A stretch of 64,000 nt of DNA, taken from assembly GCF_004119455.1 (NCBI RefSeq), contig NZ_NRQT01000003.1:490890-554889 (forward strand), in the 5' to 3' direction. Position 1 is the stretch's first letter, and each line of letters begins with the position of its first letter. Positions 51,362 to 59,394 of the stretch are shown piece after piece. The notes under the pieces were generated by a model that made no database searches, was not told where the DNA came from, and saw only the letters and a program-made list of their open reading frames with translations. This DNA comes from Chryseobacterium sp. CH25 (lineage in GTDB: Bacteria > Bacteroidota > Bacteroidia > Flavobacteriales > Weeksellaceae). Position numbers and translations under genes: made by a program.

Positions 51362-51378
51362 CAACAAAATTACCCATT

Positions 51379-51771
51379 ATGATTACAGATAAAGAATTTA
51401 CCCTAAGACTCATCCGCCAGTTAACACAAGCTCTAGAAAAACTGATTCTTGATAAACCTGAAGAAAGTTTAATGCAAAAAGAGTTGGATTTTGATACTTT
51501 GATGAGAGATATCTTCAAAATGAATTTTACAGAAGTATCTTTTATGACCAAGGAAGAAATGATTGCACTTGTTAATGAGAGACAGGAAAGAGACCGTAAA
51601 GACTATTATGAAATGCTTGGGAACCTTTTCTATTTCAAAAGCAGACAAGAACAGAATAAAGACTTTCAGGATAAAGCAAAAACATTCTATGAGCTGTATC
51701 TACAAACCAGCGGAATATTTGCCCTCCCGGTAATTAACAGAATAAACGAATTAAAAAAAGCACTTGAATAA
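51379..51771 (+). CDS. Conserved unknown protein (DUF6483-like)
   Basis: 130 residues, mostly helical, no signal peptide or membrane helix. It begins ITDKEFTLRLIRQLTQALEKLIL, which resembles DUF6483 starts, and continues with helices such as LMRDIFKMNFTEVSFMTKEEMI and a TPR-like end (MLGNLFYFKSRQEQNKDFQD, FYELYLQTSG). No catalytic motif. Its start lies only 6 bp after the right end of the IR-bounded cassette, so the promoter may be in the cassette. A terminator overlaps the stop. Confidence 0.6.
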   Translation: MITDKEFTLRLIRQLTQALEKLILDKPEESLMQKELDFDTLMRDIFKMNFTEVSFMTKEEMIALVNERQERDRKDYYEMLGNLFYFKSRQEQNKDFQDKAKTFYELYLQTSGIFALPVINRINELKKALE

Positions 51772-51784
51772 AGTGCTTTTGTAT
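51756..51784. terminator. Terminator overlapping the 51771 stop
   Basis: AAAAGCACTT (51756-51765) / AAGTGCTTTT (51771-51780), loop 5 nt; T-rich tail on the plus strand. May also serve the convergent tonB-like gene. Confidence 0.85.
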
Positions 51785-51786
51785 TT

Positions 51787-52677
51787 TTAGAATGTAATTT
51801 TATAAGTTCCGCTGGAAGAAACATTGGCTTTCTCTGCCTTTACATATTTCTTCACCCAGGCAACAGATGTAGATGATACGCAAGGATCTGAAATTCCTCC
51901 CGTTCTTCTTGCAGACACCACATTTCCTGCTTTATCTACAGTATAGGCAATCGTTATAGATCCGCTGGCTGTACAGCTGTGAGATGGTTGTGCGCCTCCT
52001 CTTCCCATTGTTCCGGGAATATACCCTACCAGTTTTCTGTCAATTCCAACTCTACTGTCTCCGTTTCCTTCTCCTCCTAGTGGATCTCCTGCATTTCCTG
52101 GGCCATTTCCGTCACCTTGTCCGCCAGGCTTTTGTCCTTTTCCACCAAGAAACTTACCAATAGCTGCATTTCCTTGCCCGTCACCATTTCCGGTTTTTGA
52201 ATTGGCTTTAGCAGCTCCGGCTTTTTTAGTATTCTTAGTAGTGCTTGTACTCGTGGCTTCCTTTTTTTCCGCTTTTTTAGACTCCTCTTTTTTAGGAACC
52301 GTATTTTTAGCATTATTTCCTGTAATTACTTTTTCCTTCGCTTCAACTTTTTTCGGCTCGGGTTTCACTACCGGTTCGGGTTTTACTTCGGTTTTTGTTT
52401 CAGGAACAGGAACTTCTACAGGTTCTGGAGTTACAACTTCTGTTTCAGCAGCTAAACTTCCTGGCTGCTCTGCAGGCTCTTCTGCACCGTTTCCGTTTCT
52501 GTTGTCTCCAAAGTTCACCAGCATGGTAGTCACCACTTCAGGTTCTTTATCCAGTTCAGGTTTTAATTTATAGTAAAAAACAAAAAGCAGAATCGCAGCC
52601 CAAATCAGGATAGAGAGTAATGCACTCTTTACCCGATCTCGGTTTTCCTCGTTCTTGTTTGCGGTGTAGCTTCTCAT
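51787..52677 (-). CDS. TonB-like energy transducer
   Basis: 296 residues. One N-terminal membrane helix (SALLSILIWAAILLFVFYYKL), a long linker rich in Pro, Glu, Lys, Val and then Gly and Asn (periplasm-spanning), and a C-terminal TonB-like domain (SHSCTASGSITIAYTVDKAG, VVSARRTGGISDPCVSSTSV, SSSGTYKITF). It sits right after ExbD and ExbB genes on the same strand, so it should carry their proton-driven energy to the outer membrane. The domain ends without the usual YPE motif. Gene symbol left open because several TonB copies are usual in this group. Confidence 0.85.
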   Translation of the reverse strand: MRSYTANKNEENRDRVKSALLSILIWAAILLFVFYYKLKPELDKEPEVVTTMLVNFGDNRNGNGAEEPAEQPGSLAAETEVVTPEPVEVPVPETKTEVKPEPVVKPEPKKVEAKEKVITGNNAKNTVPKKEESKKAEKKEATSTSTTKNTKKAGAAKANSKTGNGDGQGNAAIGKFLGGKGQKPGGQGDGNGPGNAGDPLGGEGNGDSRVGIDRKLVGYIPGTMGRGGAQPSHSCTASGSITIAYTVDKAGNVVSARRTGGISDPCVSSTSVAWVKKYVKAEKANVSSSGTYKITF

Positions 52678-52699
52678 CTTAAAAAATGATTCTTAGCAT

Positions 52700-53098
52700 T
52701 TATTTATCTTTAACGGTTGCAATAGCAATGTTAAATTTATGTTTTTCAGCAATTTCCATTACAAAGACAACATCCTTATGCATGGTATTTTCGTCAGCTC
52801 TGATCGTAAAGGATTTATTCGTCTGCCCGTTTAATTTATCTGCAATAATCTGTTCCAGTTCTCCTTTATTTACCGGATTATCATCCACAAAATAAGAACC
52901 GTCCGGCTTAATACTTACAATAACAGGATTGGGAATATTATCTTCAACAGCTCCGGCTTTCGGCAGATTCACCTCTATAGCACTTTGGTTGGCTGCAGAC
53001 GAGGTAATCATAAAGAAGATCAGCATCAACAGGATAACGTCTGTCATCGCTGCTAAACTGAATTCCGGGTTGGCTTTATTTCTTCTCTGAATTTTCAT
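52700..53098 (-). CDS. exbD: ExbD/TolR-type biopolymer transport protein
   Basis: 132 residues. Short cytoplasmic N-terminus, one membrane helix with the conserved Asp (FSLAAMTDVILLMLIFFMITS), and a periplasmic domain (AIEVNLPKAGAVEDNIP, GSYFVDDNPVNKGELEQII, FTIRADENTMHKDVVFVME). It forms the proton-conducting core with ExbB and drives TonB. 12 bp downstream of exbB and 22 bp upstream of the TonB-like gene, so one operon. Confidence 0.93.
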   Translation of the reverse strand: MKIQRRNKANPEFSLAAMTDVILLMLIFFMITSSAANQSAIEVNLPKAGAVEDNIPNPVIVSIKPDGSYFVDDNPVNKGELEQIIADKLNGQTNKSFTIRADENTMHKDVVFVMEIAEKHKFNIAIATVKDK

Positions 53099-53110
53099 CT
53101 TAAGAAAGAT

Positions 53111-53815
53111 TTATAAAGGTTTATTGATAAGGTCTAAAAATTCTCCTGACATGTTCTGAGCTTTCAGTACAAATTTGTCAATTCTTGTTAAAAGAATATT
53201 ATAACAGAAGTTGGCAGGAATTGCCACTGCAAGACCTACTGCTGTTTGTCCTAAAGCGGTATAAATACCTTCAGAAAGTGTTTTTGGAGAGAAAGATCCC
53301 GTTGCATGTGACAGGTTAAAGAAGGCAATAATCATCCCGATTACGGTTCCCAAAAGCCCTAACATTGGTGCAATACTCGGTACCACAGCTAAAAGATTCA
53401 GGTTTTTCTCCATATTGGCAACTTCTACCTGAGCCTGAGCTTCCATAGCGCTTACAATATCAGAAACAGGGCGTCCAAGTCTTGAGATCCCTTTTTCAAG
53501 GATTCTTCCTTCCGGCGAATTCTGTGTTTTGCAATAATCAGCAGCAGCCTCTATTTTTCCTTCCTTAATAAAGTCTTCAATATTATTCATGAAGTTAGAA
53601 TCTGTTTTTGAAGTAAGCCTTTTAATAAAGAAAAATCTTTCAAAAAACAGATATAGTGAAAACACTCCCAACAGCAATACGGTTACCATCACTATTTTAG
53701 CGAAGGCTCCTCCGTGGAACATGATTTTCCAGAATGAAAATTCTAAATTGTCTGCGGCAACTGCAGGTGTGGTGATTTGTGCAAATAAAATCTGAGAAAG
53801 TTCCGTTAACAGCAT
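53111..53815 (-). CDS. exbB: ExbB/MotA/TolQ-family proton channel protein
   Basis: 234 residues. Three membrane helices: FAKIVMVTVLLLGVFSLYLFF, VVPSIAPMLGLLGTVIGMIIAFF and YTALGQTAVGLAVAIPANFC, with the conserved GLLGTV and the TAVGLAVAIP motif. It is the first gene of the operon and builds the ion-flow pentamer around ExbD. The start ATG is at 53815; a short N-terminal part (LSQILFAQITTPAVAADN) precedes the first helix, as is usual in Bacteroidetes. Confidence 0.93.
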   Translation of the reverse strand: MLLTELSQILFAQITTPAVAADNLEFSFWKIMFHGGAFAKIVMVTVLLLGVFSLYLFFERFFFIKRLTSKTDSNFMNNIEDFIKEGKIEAAADYCKTQNSPEGRILEKGISRLGRPVSDIVSAMEAQAQVEVANMEKNLNLLAVVPSIAPMLGLLGTVIGMIIAFFNLSHATGSFSPKTLSEGIYTALGQTAVGLAVAIPANFCYNILLTRIDKFVLKAQNMSGEFLDLINKPL

Positions 53816-53991
53816 TAAATGTGAATTTTATTAAAGTTTCAACGACAAATGTAGTGGAATATTATGAATTGAACTCTTAAAAATTGCTTAAAAACAACTT
53901 AAAGTTTGTTATGATGTATAAACAGCAAATTTCTTTCCAAAAAGAAATTTTGAAAAGAAATCTGGTATTAAAAAAGAATAATAAGTAGCGC

Positions 53992-54453
53992 TTAGTCTTC
54001 GTCTACTTCAATATCATCCTGTTTGAACTCGCATTTTAGTCTAAAAGGAATCGGAGCATCTGATCCGGTATAGAAGTCATCAATGGTTCCCTTCCATATC
54101 ATCTGAAGCTCACCTTCTTCATTCTTCTCGAAAAGAAGCTCATTATCATAAACATAGGCCTCATCATCATCGAAAAGATCTACCTCTGTATAGGTATCTT
54201 CGTCAGAATCATTGATTTTGAATGTTTTTCCTTCTATTTCCGCAGAGTCGATAGGAAAATCGAAGACCTCAAGTGAAAGCTGCGGAAAGTTGTACTGTAA
54301 TGAATCATCATCTACGTGATCCAAACTGTCATCCGTAATAATTTCAACCTCTAAAAAATGTTGCTGGTTGCTGTAAACTGCTTTACAATAAGTGTTTCTA
54401 ATATTGTATTTTAGCGTTTCGTCCGGATGGTAAATTTTTAAAATCCCTTTCAT
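53992..54453 (-). CDS. Conserved acidic cytoplasmic protein
   Basis: 153 residues, strongly acidic (many Asp and Glu, e.g. FDDDEAYVYDNELLFEKNEE and the C-terminal DDIEVDED). It begins MKGILKIYHPDETLKYNIRN and has alternating strands (FLEVEIITDDSLDHVDD, LSLEVFDFPIDSAEIEG, LQMIWKGTIDDFYTG, PFRLKCEFKQ). No membrane segment or signal peptide. I do not recognise a family. It is monocistronic, between the ExbB operon and the DUF885 gene. A small palindrome at about 53930 lies downstream. Confidence 0.65.
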   Translation of the reverse strand: MKGILKIYHPDETLKYNIRNTYCKAVYSNQQHFLEVEIITDDSLDHVDDDSLQYNFPQLSLEVFDFPIDSAEIEGKTFKINDSDEDTYTEVDLFDDDEAYVYDNELLFEKNEEGELQMIWKGTIDDFYTGSDAPIPFRLKCEFKQDDIEVDED

Positions 54454-54595
54454 TTTTTCTTAAAAAAAGAACTGTAATACTATGATTGTTAAACGTTTTA
54501 GACAAAGATAAAAAATTGATTTAATGTGAAAAGGATTTTGAATATTATTTTTTAAAATCAATTCACACAATGAGTCTGAATCTCCCAATAATACT

Positions 54596-54603
54596 TACTT
54601 TTG
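54596..54603 (+). promoter_or_regulatory. -7 box TACTTTTG of the DUF885 gene
   Basis: Perfect TAnnTTTG match 19 bp before the ATG at 54623. Confidence 0.6.
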
Positions 54604-54622
54604 TTTTATAAAGATTCTGAAA

Positions 54623-56419
54623 ATGAAAAATGTTTTATCAAAAAGTATTCTGGGAATAGGTTTAATAATTGGTCTTGCCTCGTGCAAAAAGACTGATTCT
54701 CCGCTTACAAAGGTGACACCTACCAATCTGGATTCTATTGCCTCCAATTATTATGAACAGTATCTTAAACTATATCCTTTAGATGCAACGGCTCAAGGAG
54801 ATTTAAGATACAATGATCAGCTTCCTATCAATATTGATAAGGATTTCATTTCAGGAGAGGTTGCCTTTTACAATTCGGTGCAGAAGCAGTTGGAAAATGT
54901 AGATTATAAAGCTCTTTCTGATGAGGATAAGGTGGTATATGATGTATTGGATTATACTTTAAAAGATAAAATTGAAGCTTACGCGTATCATCCTGAATAT
55001 ATCCCATTTACTCAGTTTGGTGGTCTTCCATTAAACTTCCCGCTATATGGAAGCGGCCAGGGAAGCCAGCCTTTCAAAACTGAAAAAGATTACAGCGACT
55101 GGCTGAAAAGAATGGAAAAATTCCCGGAATGGATGGATGCTGCAACCGATAATTTCCGTGATGGAATCAGCAATAAAGTAGTTCTTCCTAAAAAACTGAT
55201 TGTGAAAATGATCCCTCAAATGAAAGCCGAGGAAATCATCACTCAGGATATGGAAAAGAACATTTTCTACGGTCCTGTCAAAAATTTCCCAAAGGACTTT
55301 ACTCAGGCACAAAAAGATAAGTTTTCAGCTCTTTACAAAGAGGCTATCACCAAGAAAATTATTCCTGCCTATACTAAAATGGGAGTATTTCTTGAGAAAG
55401 AATATTTACCAAAAGGTAGAGATACAGACGGATACAACAGTCTTCCTAACGGAAATGAAATCTACGGTTATTATGTAAAAAGCTGGACAACAACAAAAAA
55501 ATCTCCTGAAGAGATCAACAAAATTGGACTGCAACAAGTTGCTATGCTTCGTGCAGAAATGGAAAAAGTGAAGCAGCAGGTTGGCTTTAAAGGAACATTG
55601 GAAGAGTTTATCACTTTTGTGAAAACAGATCCAAAAGCAATGCCTTATAAGACTTCTAAAGAGGTTTTAAATGGTTTTAATGCTATTCTGACGAAGATTA
55701 CTCCGAAACTGAAGACCATGTTTAATGTTACTCCGAAAACAAAGTTTGAGATCAGACAGACAGAGAAATTCAGAGAGGCAAGTGCCAGTGCAGAATATAT
55801 TCCTGGAACTCCTGATGGTAAAAGAGCTGGGATTTTCTATGTCCCGCTTCCTGATCCTACTCAATTCAATGTGACTTCAGGAATGGAATCTTTATTCTTA
55901 CATGAAGCAATTCCGGGGCATCATTATCAGGTTTCTCTTCAACAGGAAAACACTAAACTTCCAAAATTCATGAGATTCGGATGGTTTGGAGCGTATGGTG
56001 AAGGATGGGCTCATTATTGTGAGACTTTAGGTCCTGAATTTGGCTTGTATACAGATCCTTACCAGAAAATGGGCTATTTAAGCGATCAGATGCTTAGAGC
56101 GGTAAGACTGGTAGTAGATACAGGTTTACATACTGGAAAAATGAGCAGAGAAGAAGCTATTAAATACTTCCTGAGCAATATTTCTTATGATGAAGGGGCT
56201 GCTACAGCTGAAGTGGAAAGATATATGGCCATGCCAGGACAGGCTTTAGGATATAAAATAGGATCTTTAAGAATCCGTGAATTGAGAGAAAAGTATCAGA
56301 AAGAACTTGGTAATAAGTTTAATCTGGCAAGCTTCCACGATGAAGTATTAAGCCAGGGATGCCTTCCGTTAGATGTTTTAAACAGAAAGATGGAGCTTTG
56401 GGCGAAAAAACAAAAATAA
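54623..56419 (+). CDS. DUF885 metallopeptidase-like lipoprotein
   Basis: 598 residues. Lipobox IIGLASCKKT near residue 22. DUF885 fills the mature part: YEQYLKLYPLDATAQGDLRY, FTQFGGLPLNFPLYGSGQG, and the zinc-binding motif LHEAIPGHHYQ with His427-Glu428 (the HE-x-IPGHH form of the family), then FGWFGAYGEGWAHYCETLG with the third ligand Glu, and YDEGAATAEVERYMAMPGQALGYKIG. The family is related to carboxypeptidase-like zinc peptidases. It is likely anchored in the outer membrane facing the periplasm. Confidence 0.88.
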   Translation: MKNVLSKSILGIGLIIGLASCKKTDSPLTKVTPTNLDSIASNYYEQYLKLYPLDATAQGDLRYNDQLPINIDKDFISGEVAFYNSVQKQLENVDYKALSDEDKVVYDVLDYTLKDKIEAYAYHPEYIPFTQFGGLPLNFPLYGSGQGSQPFKTEKDYSDWLKRMEKFPEWMDAATDNFRDGISNKVVLPKKLIVKMIPQMKAEEIITQDMEKNIFYGPVKNFPKDFTQAQKDKFSALYKEAITKKIIPAYTKMGVFLEKEYLPKGRDTDGYNSLPNGNEIYGYYVKSWTTTKKSPEEINKIGLQQVAMLRAEMEKVKQQVGFKGTLEEFITFVKTDPKAMPYKTSKEVLNGFNAILTKITPKLKTMFNVTPKTKFEIRQTEKFREASASAEYIPGTPDGKRAGIFYVPLPDPTQFNVTSGMESLFLHEAIPGHHYQVSLQQENTKLPKFMRFGWFGAYGEGWAHYCETLGPEFGLYTDPYQKMGYLSDQMLRAVRLVVDTGLHTGKMSREEAIKYFLSNISYDEGAATAEVERYMAMPGQALGYKIGSLRIRELREKYQKELGNKFNLASFHDEVLSQGCLPLDVLNRKMELWAKKQK

Positions 56420-56426
56420 AAACTAC

Positions 56427-56454
56427 AGGTACTGAAAAAAACAGTACCTTTTTT
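56427..56454 (+). terminator. Rho-independent terminator of the DUF885 gene
   Basis: AGGTACTG (56427-56434) / CAGTACCT (56442-56449) followed by a T run. Confidence 0.92.
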
Positions 56455-56486
56455 ATGCTTTAATATTTCAAAAAAACTGAATAAAA

Positions 56487-56933
56487 ATGATCATAGAAAG
56501 CCTAAAAACTCTTTACAGCAGAGATTTAAACAAATTAAAAGCAGAAATTGAAGCCTATCAAAATGAAGAAAACCTTTGGATAACAGATAAAAACATCTCT
56601 AATTCTGCAGGAAATCTATGTCTTCATTTGGTAGGAAACCTGAATCATTTCATAGGGGAACAGCTTGGGAACACAGGCTACGTAAGAGAACGTGATCTGG
56701 AATTTTCACTAAAAAATGTTCCAAGAGCAGAACTTATAGAAAAAGTGGAAGCTACCGAAATCATGGTAAATAGCGTACTCAGTCAATTATCTGAAGAGGA
56801 TCTGAAAAAAGTATATTCACGTATGCCTTCTGAAGATAAAATGTCTACCACTCATTTTCTGATTCACCTGATAGCTCATCTTGATTATCATCTGGGCCAG
56901 ATTAATTACCATAGAAGATTATTGGATCTGTAA
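56487..56933 (+). CDS. DinB-family protein (DUF1572-like)
   Basis: 148 residues forming a four-helix bundle. The start IIESLKTLYSRDLNKLKAEI and the metal-site histidines in LCLHLVGNLNHFIGEQLG (first) and THFLIHLIAHLDYHLGQINY (second and third) are the DinB/YfiT pattern with three His ligands. Such proteins are putative thiol transferases (bacillithiol-type) or metal-dependent enzymes. The specific role is not known. Cytoplasmic, monocistronic. Its stop is followed by a hairpin element. Confidence 0.85.
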   Translation: MIIESLKTLYSRDLNKLKAEIEAYQNEENLWITDKNISNSAGNLCLHLVGNLNHFIGEQLGNTGYVRERDLEFSLKNVPRAELIEKVEATEIMVNSVLSQLSEEDLKKVYSRMPSEDKMSTTHFLIHLIAHLDYHLGQINYHRRLLDL

Positions 56934-56946
56934 CCACTATTTAAAC

Positions 56947-56999
56947 TACCCCGTCTTTTTGCTGCGCAAAAATCCACCCCTTCAAAGAAGGGGAATTTT
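56947..56999. repeat. Intergenic double hairpin (CCCCTTC-GAAGGGG)
   Basis: TTTTTGC/GCAAAAA (56956-56972) and CCCCTTC (56977-56983) / GAAGGGG (56987-56993). Between the convergent genes ending at 56933 (+) and 57022 (-). It may stop transcription of nth but has the look of a dispersed element. Confidence 0.55.
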
Positions 57000-57021
57000 G
57001 CTCGGTAAAACATCAGGGTTT

Positions 57022-57642
57022 TTACTTCTCAAACATCATTTTGGTAATAAAGTCCTTCTCCCCTTTTCCTCTTGCCGGAGAATATTCTCTGCCATAGAAA
57101 ATAATCTGAAGATGAAGTTTATTCCATACATCTTCCGGGAATAAGTTCTTGGCATCTTTCTCTGTCTCTACTACATTTTTACCGGAAGTAAGTTTCCATT
57201 GTGTCATCAGACGGTGAATATGGGTATCTACCGGGAAAGCCGGAAAACCAAAACCCTGGCTCATCACTACCGATGCCGTTTTATGTCCTACGCCCGGAAG
57301 CGCCTCTAATTCTTCATAAGTCTGCGGAACAATCCCATTATGTCTTTCTAATAAAAGTTCTGCCATTCTCTTTAAGTTCTTGGCTTTGGTATTGGATAAT
57401 CCTATTTCTTTAATTAATTCCTTGATCTGAAATTCTTCCAGTTTTGCCATTCTCTGTGGAGTTCCGGCTACCTCGAAAAGGTTTGGGGTAACTTCATTCA
57501 CCTTTTTATCCGTTGTCTGTGCAGAAAGGGCAACAGCTACCATTAAAGTATAAGGATCGGTGTGATCCAAAGGAATAGGTGTTGTAGGATACAATTTATC
57601 CAGTTCTATCTGAACGAGTTCAGCTCTTTGCTTTTTTGTCAT
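57022..57642 (-). CDS. nth: Endonuclease III without the iron-sulfur cluster cysteines
   Basis: 206 residues from MTKKQRAELVQIELDKLYP; a TTG start at 57663 would add 7 residues. Helix-hairpin-helix LEALPGVGHKTASVVMSQ with catalytic Lys121, and FPVDTHIHRL with catalytic Asp139, equal to Lys120 and Asp138 of E. coli. It removes oxidised pyrimidines and cuts at abasic sites. In E. coli the C-terminus holds Cys-x6-Cys-x2-Cys-x5-Cys for [4Fe-4S]; here that part reads YGREYSPARGKGEKDFITKM with no cysteine, so no cluster can bind. The active site is intact. Confidence 0.93.
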   Translation of the reverse strand: MTKKQRAELVQIELDKLYPTTPIPLDHTDPYTLMVAVALSAQTTDKKVNEVTPNLFEVAGTPQRMAKLEEFQIKELIKEIGLSNTKAKNLKRMAELLLERHNGIVPQTYEELEALPGVGHKTASVVMSQGFGFPAFPVDTHIHRLMTQWKLTSGKNVVETEKDAKNLFPEDVWNKLHLQIIFYGREYSPARGKGEKDFITKMMFEK

Positions 57643-57658
57643 TTTACCCTTAAATTTG
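57627..57658 (+). promoter_or_regulatory. Promoter of bcp inside the start of nth
   Basis: TTTG (57627-57630), 20 bp, TAAATTTG (57651-57658), 17 bp before the bcp ATG. It overlaps the beginning of the divergent nth gene. Confidence 0.7.
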
Positions 57659-57675
57659 AACAAAAATAAATCATT

Positions 57676-58125
57676 ATGCTGAAAGTTGGAGATAAATTAC
57701 CTCAATTTGAAGGAACAAATCAGGATGGAGAAGCAATATCTTCATCAAACTTAATCGGAAAAAAGCTAGTTGTTTTCTTTTATCCTCAGGCGAGTACTCC
57801 AACATGCACCGTGGAAGCCTGTAACCTTAGTGATAATTATTCCAAGCTTGAAAAAGCAGGATATCAGCTATTGGGAGTAAGCGGAGATTCTGTAAAAAAA
57901 CAGAAAAATTTCCATAGCAAATTTGCTTTTCCTTATGATCTTATTGCGGATGAAAGCCGTGATATTATTGAAAAATTCGGAGTTTGGCAGGAGAAAAAAA
58001 CGTTTGGTAAAACCTATATGGGAATTGTAAGAACCACGTTTATTTTTGATGAAAATGGAGTGTGTACAAGAGTTATTGAAAAAGTAACGTCTAAAACAGC
58101 TGCTGATCAAATCCTGGAAGGATAG
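57676..58125 (+). CDS. bcp: Thioredoxin-dependent peroxiredoxin Bcp
   Basis: 149 residues. Peroxiredoxin fold with LVVFFYPQASTPTCTVEACN, that is peroxidatic Cys44 and resolving Cys49 five residues later, typical of the BCP/PrxQ group. GVSGDSVKKQKNFHSKFAF and KTYMGIVRTTFIFDENG follow. It reduces hydroperoxides with thioredoxin in the cytoplasm. The usual GCTxEA is replaced by TCTVEA. It is divergent from nth; both deal with oxidative damage. Confidence 0.94.
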   Translation: MLKVGDKLPQFEGTNQDGEAISSSNLIGKKLVVFFYPQASTPTCTVEACNLSDNYSKLEKAGYQLLGVSGDSVKKQKNFHSKFAFPYDLIADESRDIIEKFGVWQEKKTFGKTYMGIVRTTFIFDENGVCTRVIEKVTSKTAADQILEG

Positions 58126-58144
58126 TTTTAAATACTGATAAAAG

Positions 58145-58176
58145 AAAAATCCACAAAGAGTCTTTGTGGATTTTTT
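58145..58176. terminator. Bidirectional terminator
   Basis: AAAAATCCACAAAG (58145-58158) / CTTTGTGGATTTTT (58162-58175), loop 3 nt; T and A runs outside. Between convergent bcp and the GNAT gene. Confidence 0.92.
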
Positions 58177-58194
58177 ATATTGTAATGTTTGACT

Positions 58195-58728
58195 TTATTC
58201 TGTTTCATAATAGTTTAGCTCCTCTGTTTCACCAGGAAGGGTAACATATTTTTTAAACTTCAGTCCCAGTTTTTCGATCAGTTTTTGTGAAGAAACATTT
58301 TCTTTTGAAATAATGGCAGATATTTTAGATAAACCAAAATCATCCATCCCAATCGATTTCACTTTCTGAGCACCTTCAAAAGCATATCCTTTTCCTTCAA
58401 ATTCTTCCAGTAAAGAATATCCGATATCTACCACATCAAGCCCTTCTCTTTCAAAGATTCCTACAGCTCCTATCTTCTCATTACTGTCTTTAGTTATTAA
58501 AAGATAGTTCCCGTATCCCAGTCTTTCAATCTGTGGGGCAAACCTATTCAGAATATATGCTTCAGCATCCTCAACGGTATTTACATTTCGGTTACCGATA
58601 TGCTGAATAAATTTCGGTCTGTTATAGAGTTCAAAAACAAAATCTCTGTCTTCTGCAGACATTGGGCGAAGTATTAAACGCTCCGTTTCATAAGTATTAT
58701 CTGCGCTTGGGTGTTTTTTTAGGCTCAT
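58195..58728 (-). CDS. GNAT N-acetyltransferase (RimJ/RimL type)
   Basis: 177 residues. YETERLILRPMSAEDRDFVF begins the domain; KIGAVGIFEREGLDVVDIGY and LLEEFEGKGYAFEGAQKV are the acetyl-CoA binding region, SKISAIISKENVSSQKLIEK the C-terminal helix and strand. It acetylates an unknown amine or protein N-terminus. Its start overlaps the end of the upstream secreted-protein gene by 32 bp; no later ATG precedes the conserved motif, so the overlap is accepted. Confidence 0.87.
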   Translation of the reverse strand: MSLKKHPSADNTYETERLILRPMSAEDRDFVFELYNRPKFIQHIGNRNVNTVEDAEAYILNRFAPQIERLGYGNYLLITKDSNEKIGAVGIFEREGLDVVDIGYSLLEEFEGKGYAFEGAQKVKSIGMDDFGLSKISAIISKENVSSQKLIEKLGLKFKKYVTLPGETEELNYYETE

Positions 58729-59362
58729 CTTTCTTTGGTTCTTCTTTTTTCTCGACTTTTAAAAGTCTGGGGTTATTAGCACATTTTTTATTGTAAAGCT
58801 CAATATAGGTTCCATTATCCTTTACATTCGATACAAGTCCAGTTGATTTATTAACCGTTAATGTAAAATGCGTTTTCTGATAAGGACACTCCTGTGAAGT
58901 CAGTTTTCCAAGATCCAGATAATAATTCTTTTGATCTTCATGATAATTACCTGCAAGATCTTTGAATTCCTCATCCACCATATAACCATCTGCAGCCAGT
59001 ATTATTGCGGCTTCCTGAGCATTGTCTATCTTTCCTACAAAAGATTTTAAAGCTTCTGTATCAAGAATATAATTAATTTTTCCTCCCGAAGAATAAGCTA
59101 TATAATAAAAGCTGTCTTCACTTGGGAAAAGATTAAACCCTGAAAACTGCGGTGTATAATTGATTTTCCCACCAGATGTTTTGATTTCCTCTCCTTTCCC
59201 ATAGCTATTGTATACCAAAGTCCAGGAATCTACCTTATTATCAGGTTCTATTCTCTGTAATATATTAGGGATACTTGAAAACTTTTTCTTCTCCTGAGCA
59301 TATCCCAGAATAGTAAAAAGTAAAAGGACTAAAGTCGCGAAACGGAGTGTAAATTTAATCAT
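58697..59362 (-). CDS. Secreted protein of unknown function with Lys/Glu-rich tail
   Basis: 221 residues. Signal peptide MIKFTLRFATLVLLLFTILGYAQ. The mature part has strands like WTLVYNSYGKGEEIKTSGGK, FYYIAYSSGGKINYIL and HFTLTVNKSTGLVSNV, and the end is KKEEPKKDEPKKTPKRR, a charged tail that overlaps the GNAT gene. Three cysteines. I recognise no family. It is likely in the periplasm. It probably shares a transcript with the GNAT gene and the genes upstream (ManC, SprT-like, TolC). Confidence 0.65.
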   Translation of the reverse strand: MIKFTLRFATLVLLLFTILGYAQEKKKFSSIPNILQRIEPDNKVDSWTLVYNSYGKGEEIKTSGGKINYTPQFSGFNLFPSEDSFYYIAYSSGGKINYILDTEALKSFVGKIDNAQEAAIILAADGYMVDEEFKDLAGNYHEDQKNYYLDLGKLTSQECPYQKTHFTLTVNKSTGLVSNVKDNGTYIELYNKKCANNPRLLKVEKKEEPKKDEPKKTPKRR

Positions 59363-59394
59363 AGCCTAAAAATAAGCATAAAAGATACCAAATA

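Larger units (their letters stand above)
50863..51372. mobile_element. 510-bp cassette with perfect 18-bp inverted ends
   Basis: TAATTTTGTTGCTAGTTG at 50863-50880 is the exact reverse complement of 51355-51372. In between are one four-helix-bundle gene and a tandem heptamer array. The left end covers the stop codon of the preceding gene. No transposase is present and no target duplication is obvious. Mobility is inferred from structure only. Confidence 0.5.

Noticed and set aside
52202..52573. Plus-strand 123-residue frame opposite the TonB-like gene
   Set aside because: Its Ser/Thr/Gly/Phe-rich composition is the antisense of the Lys/Glu/Pro linker.
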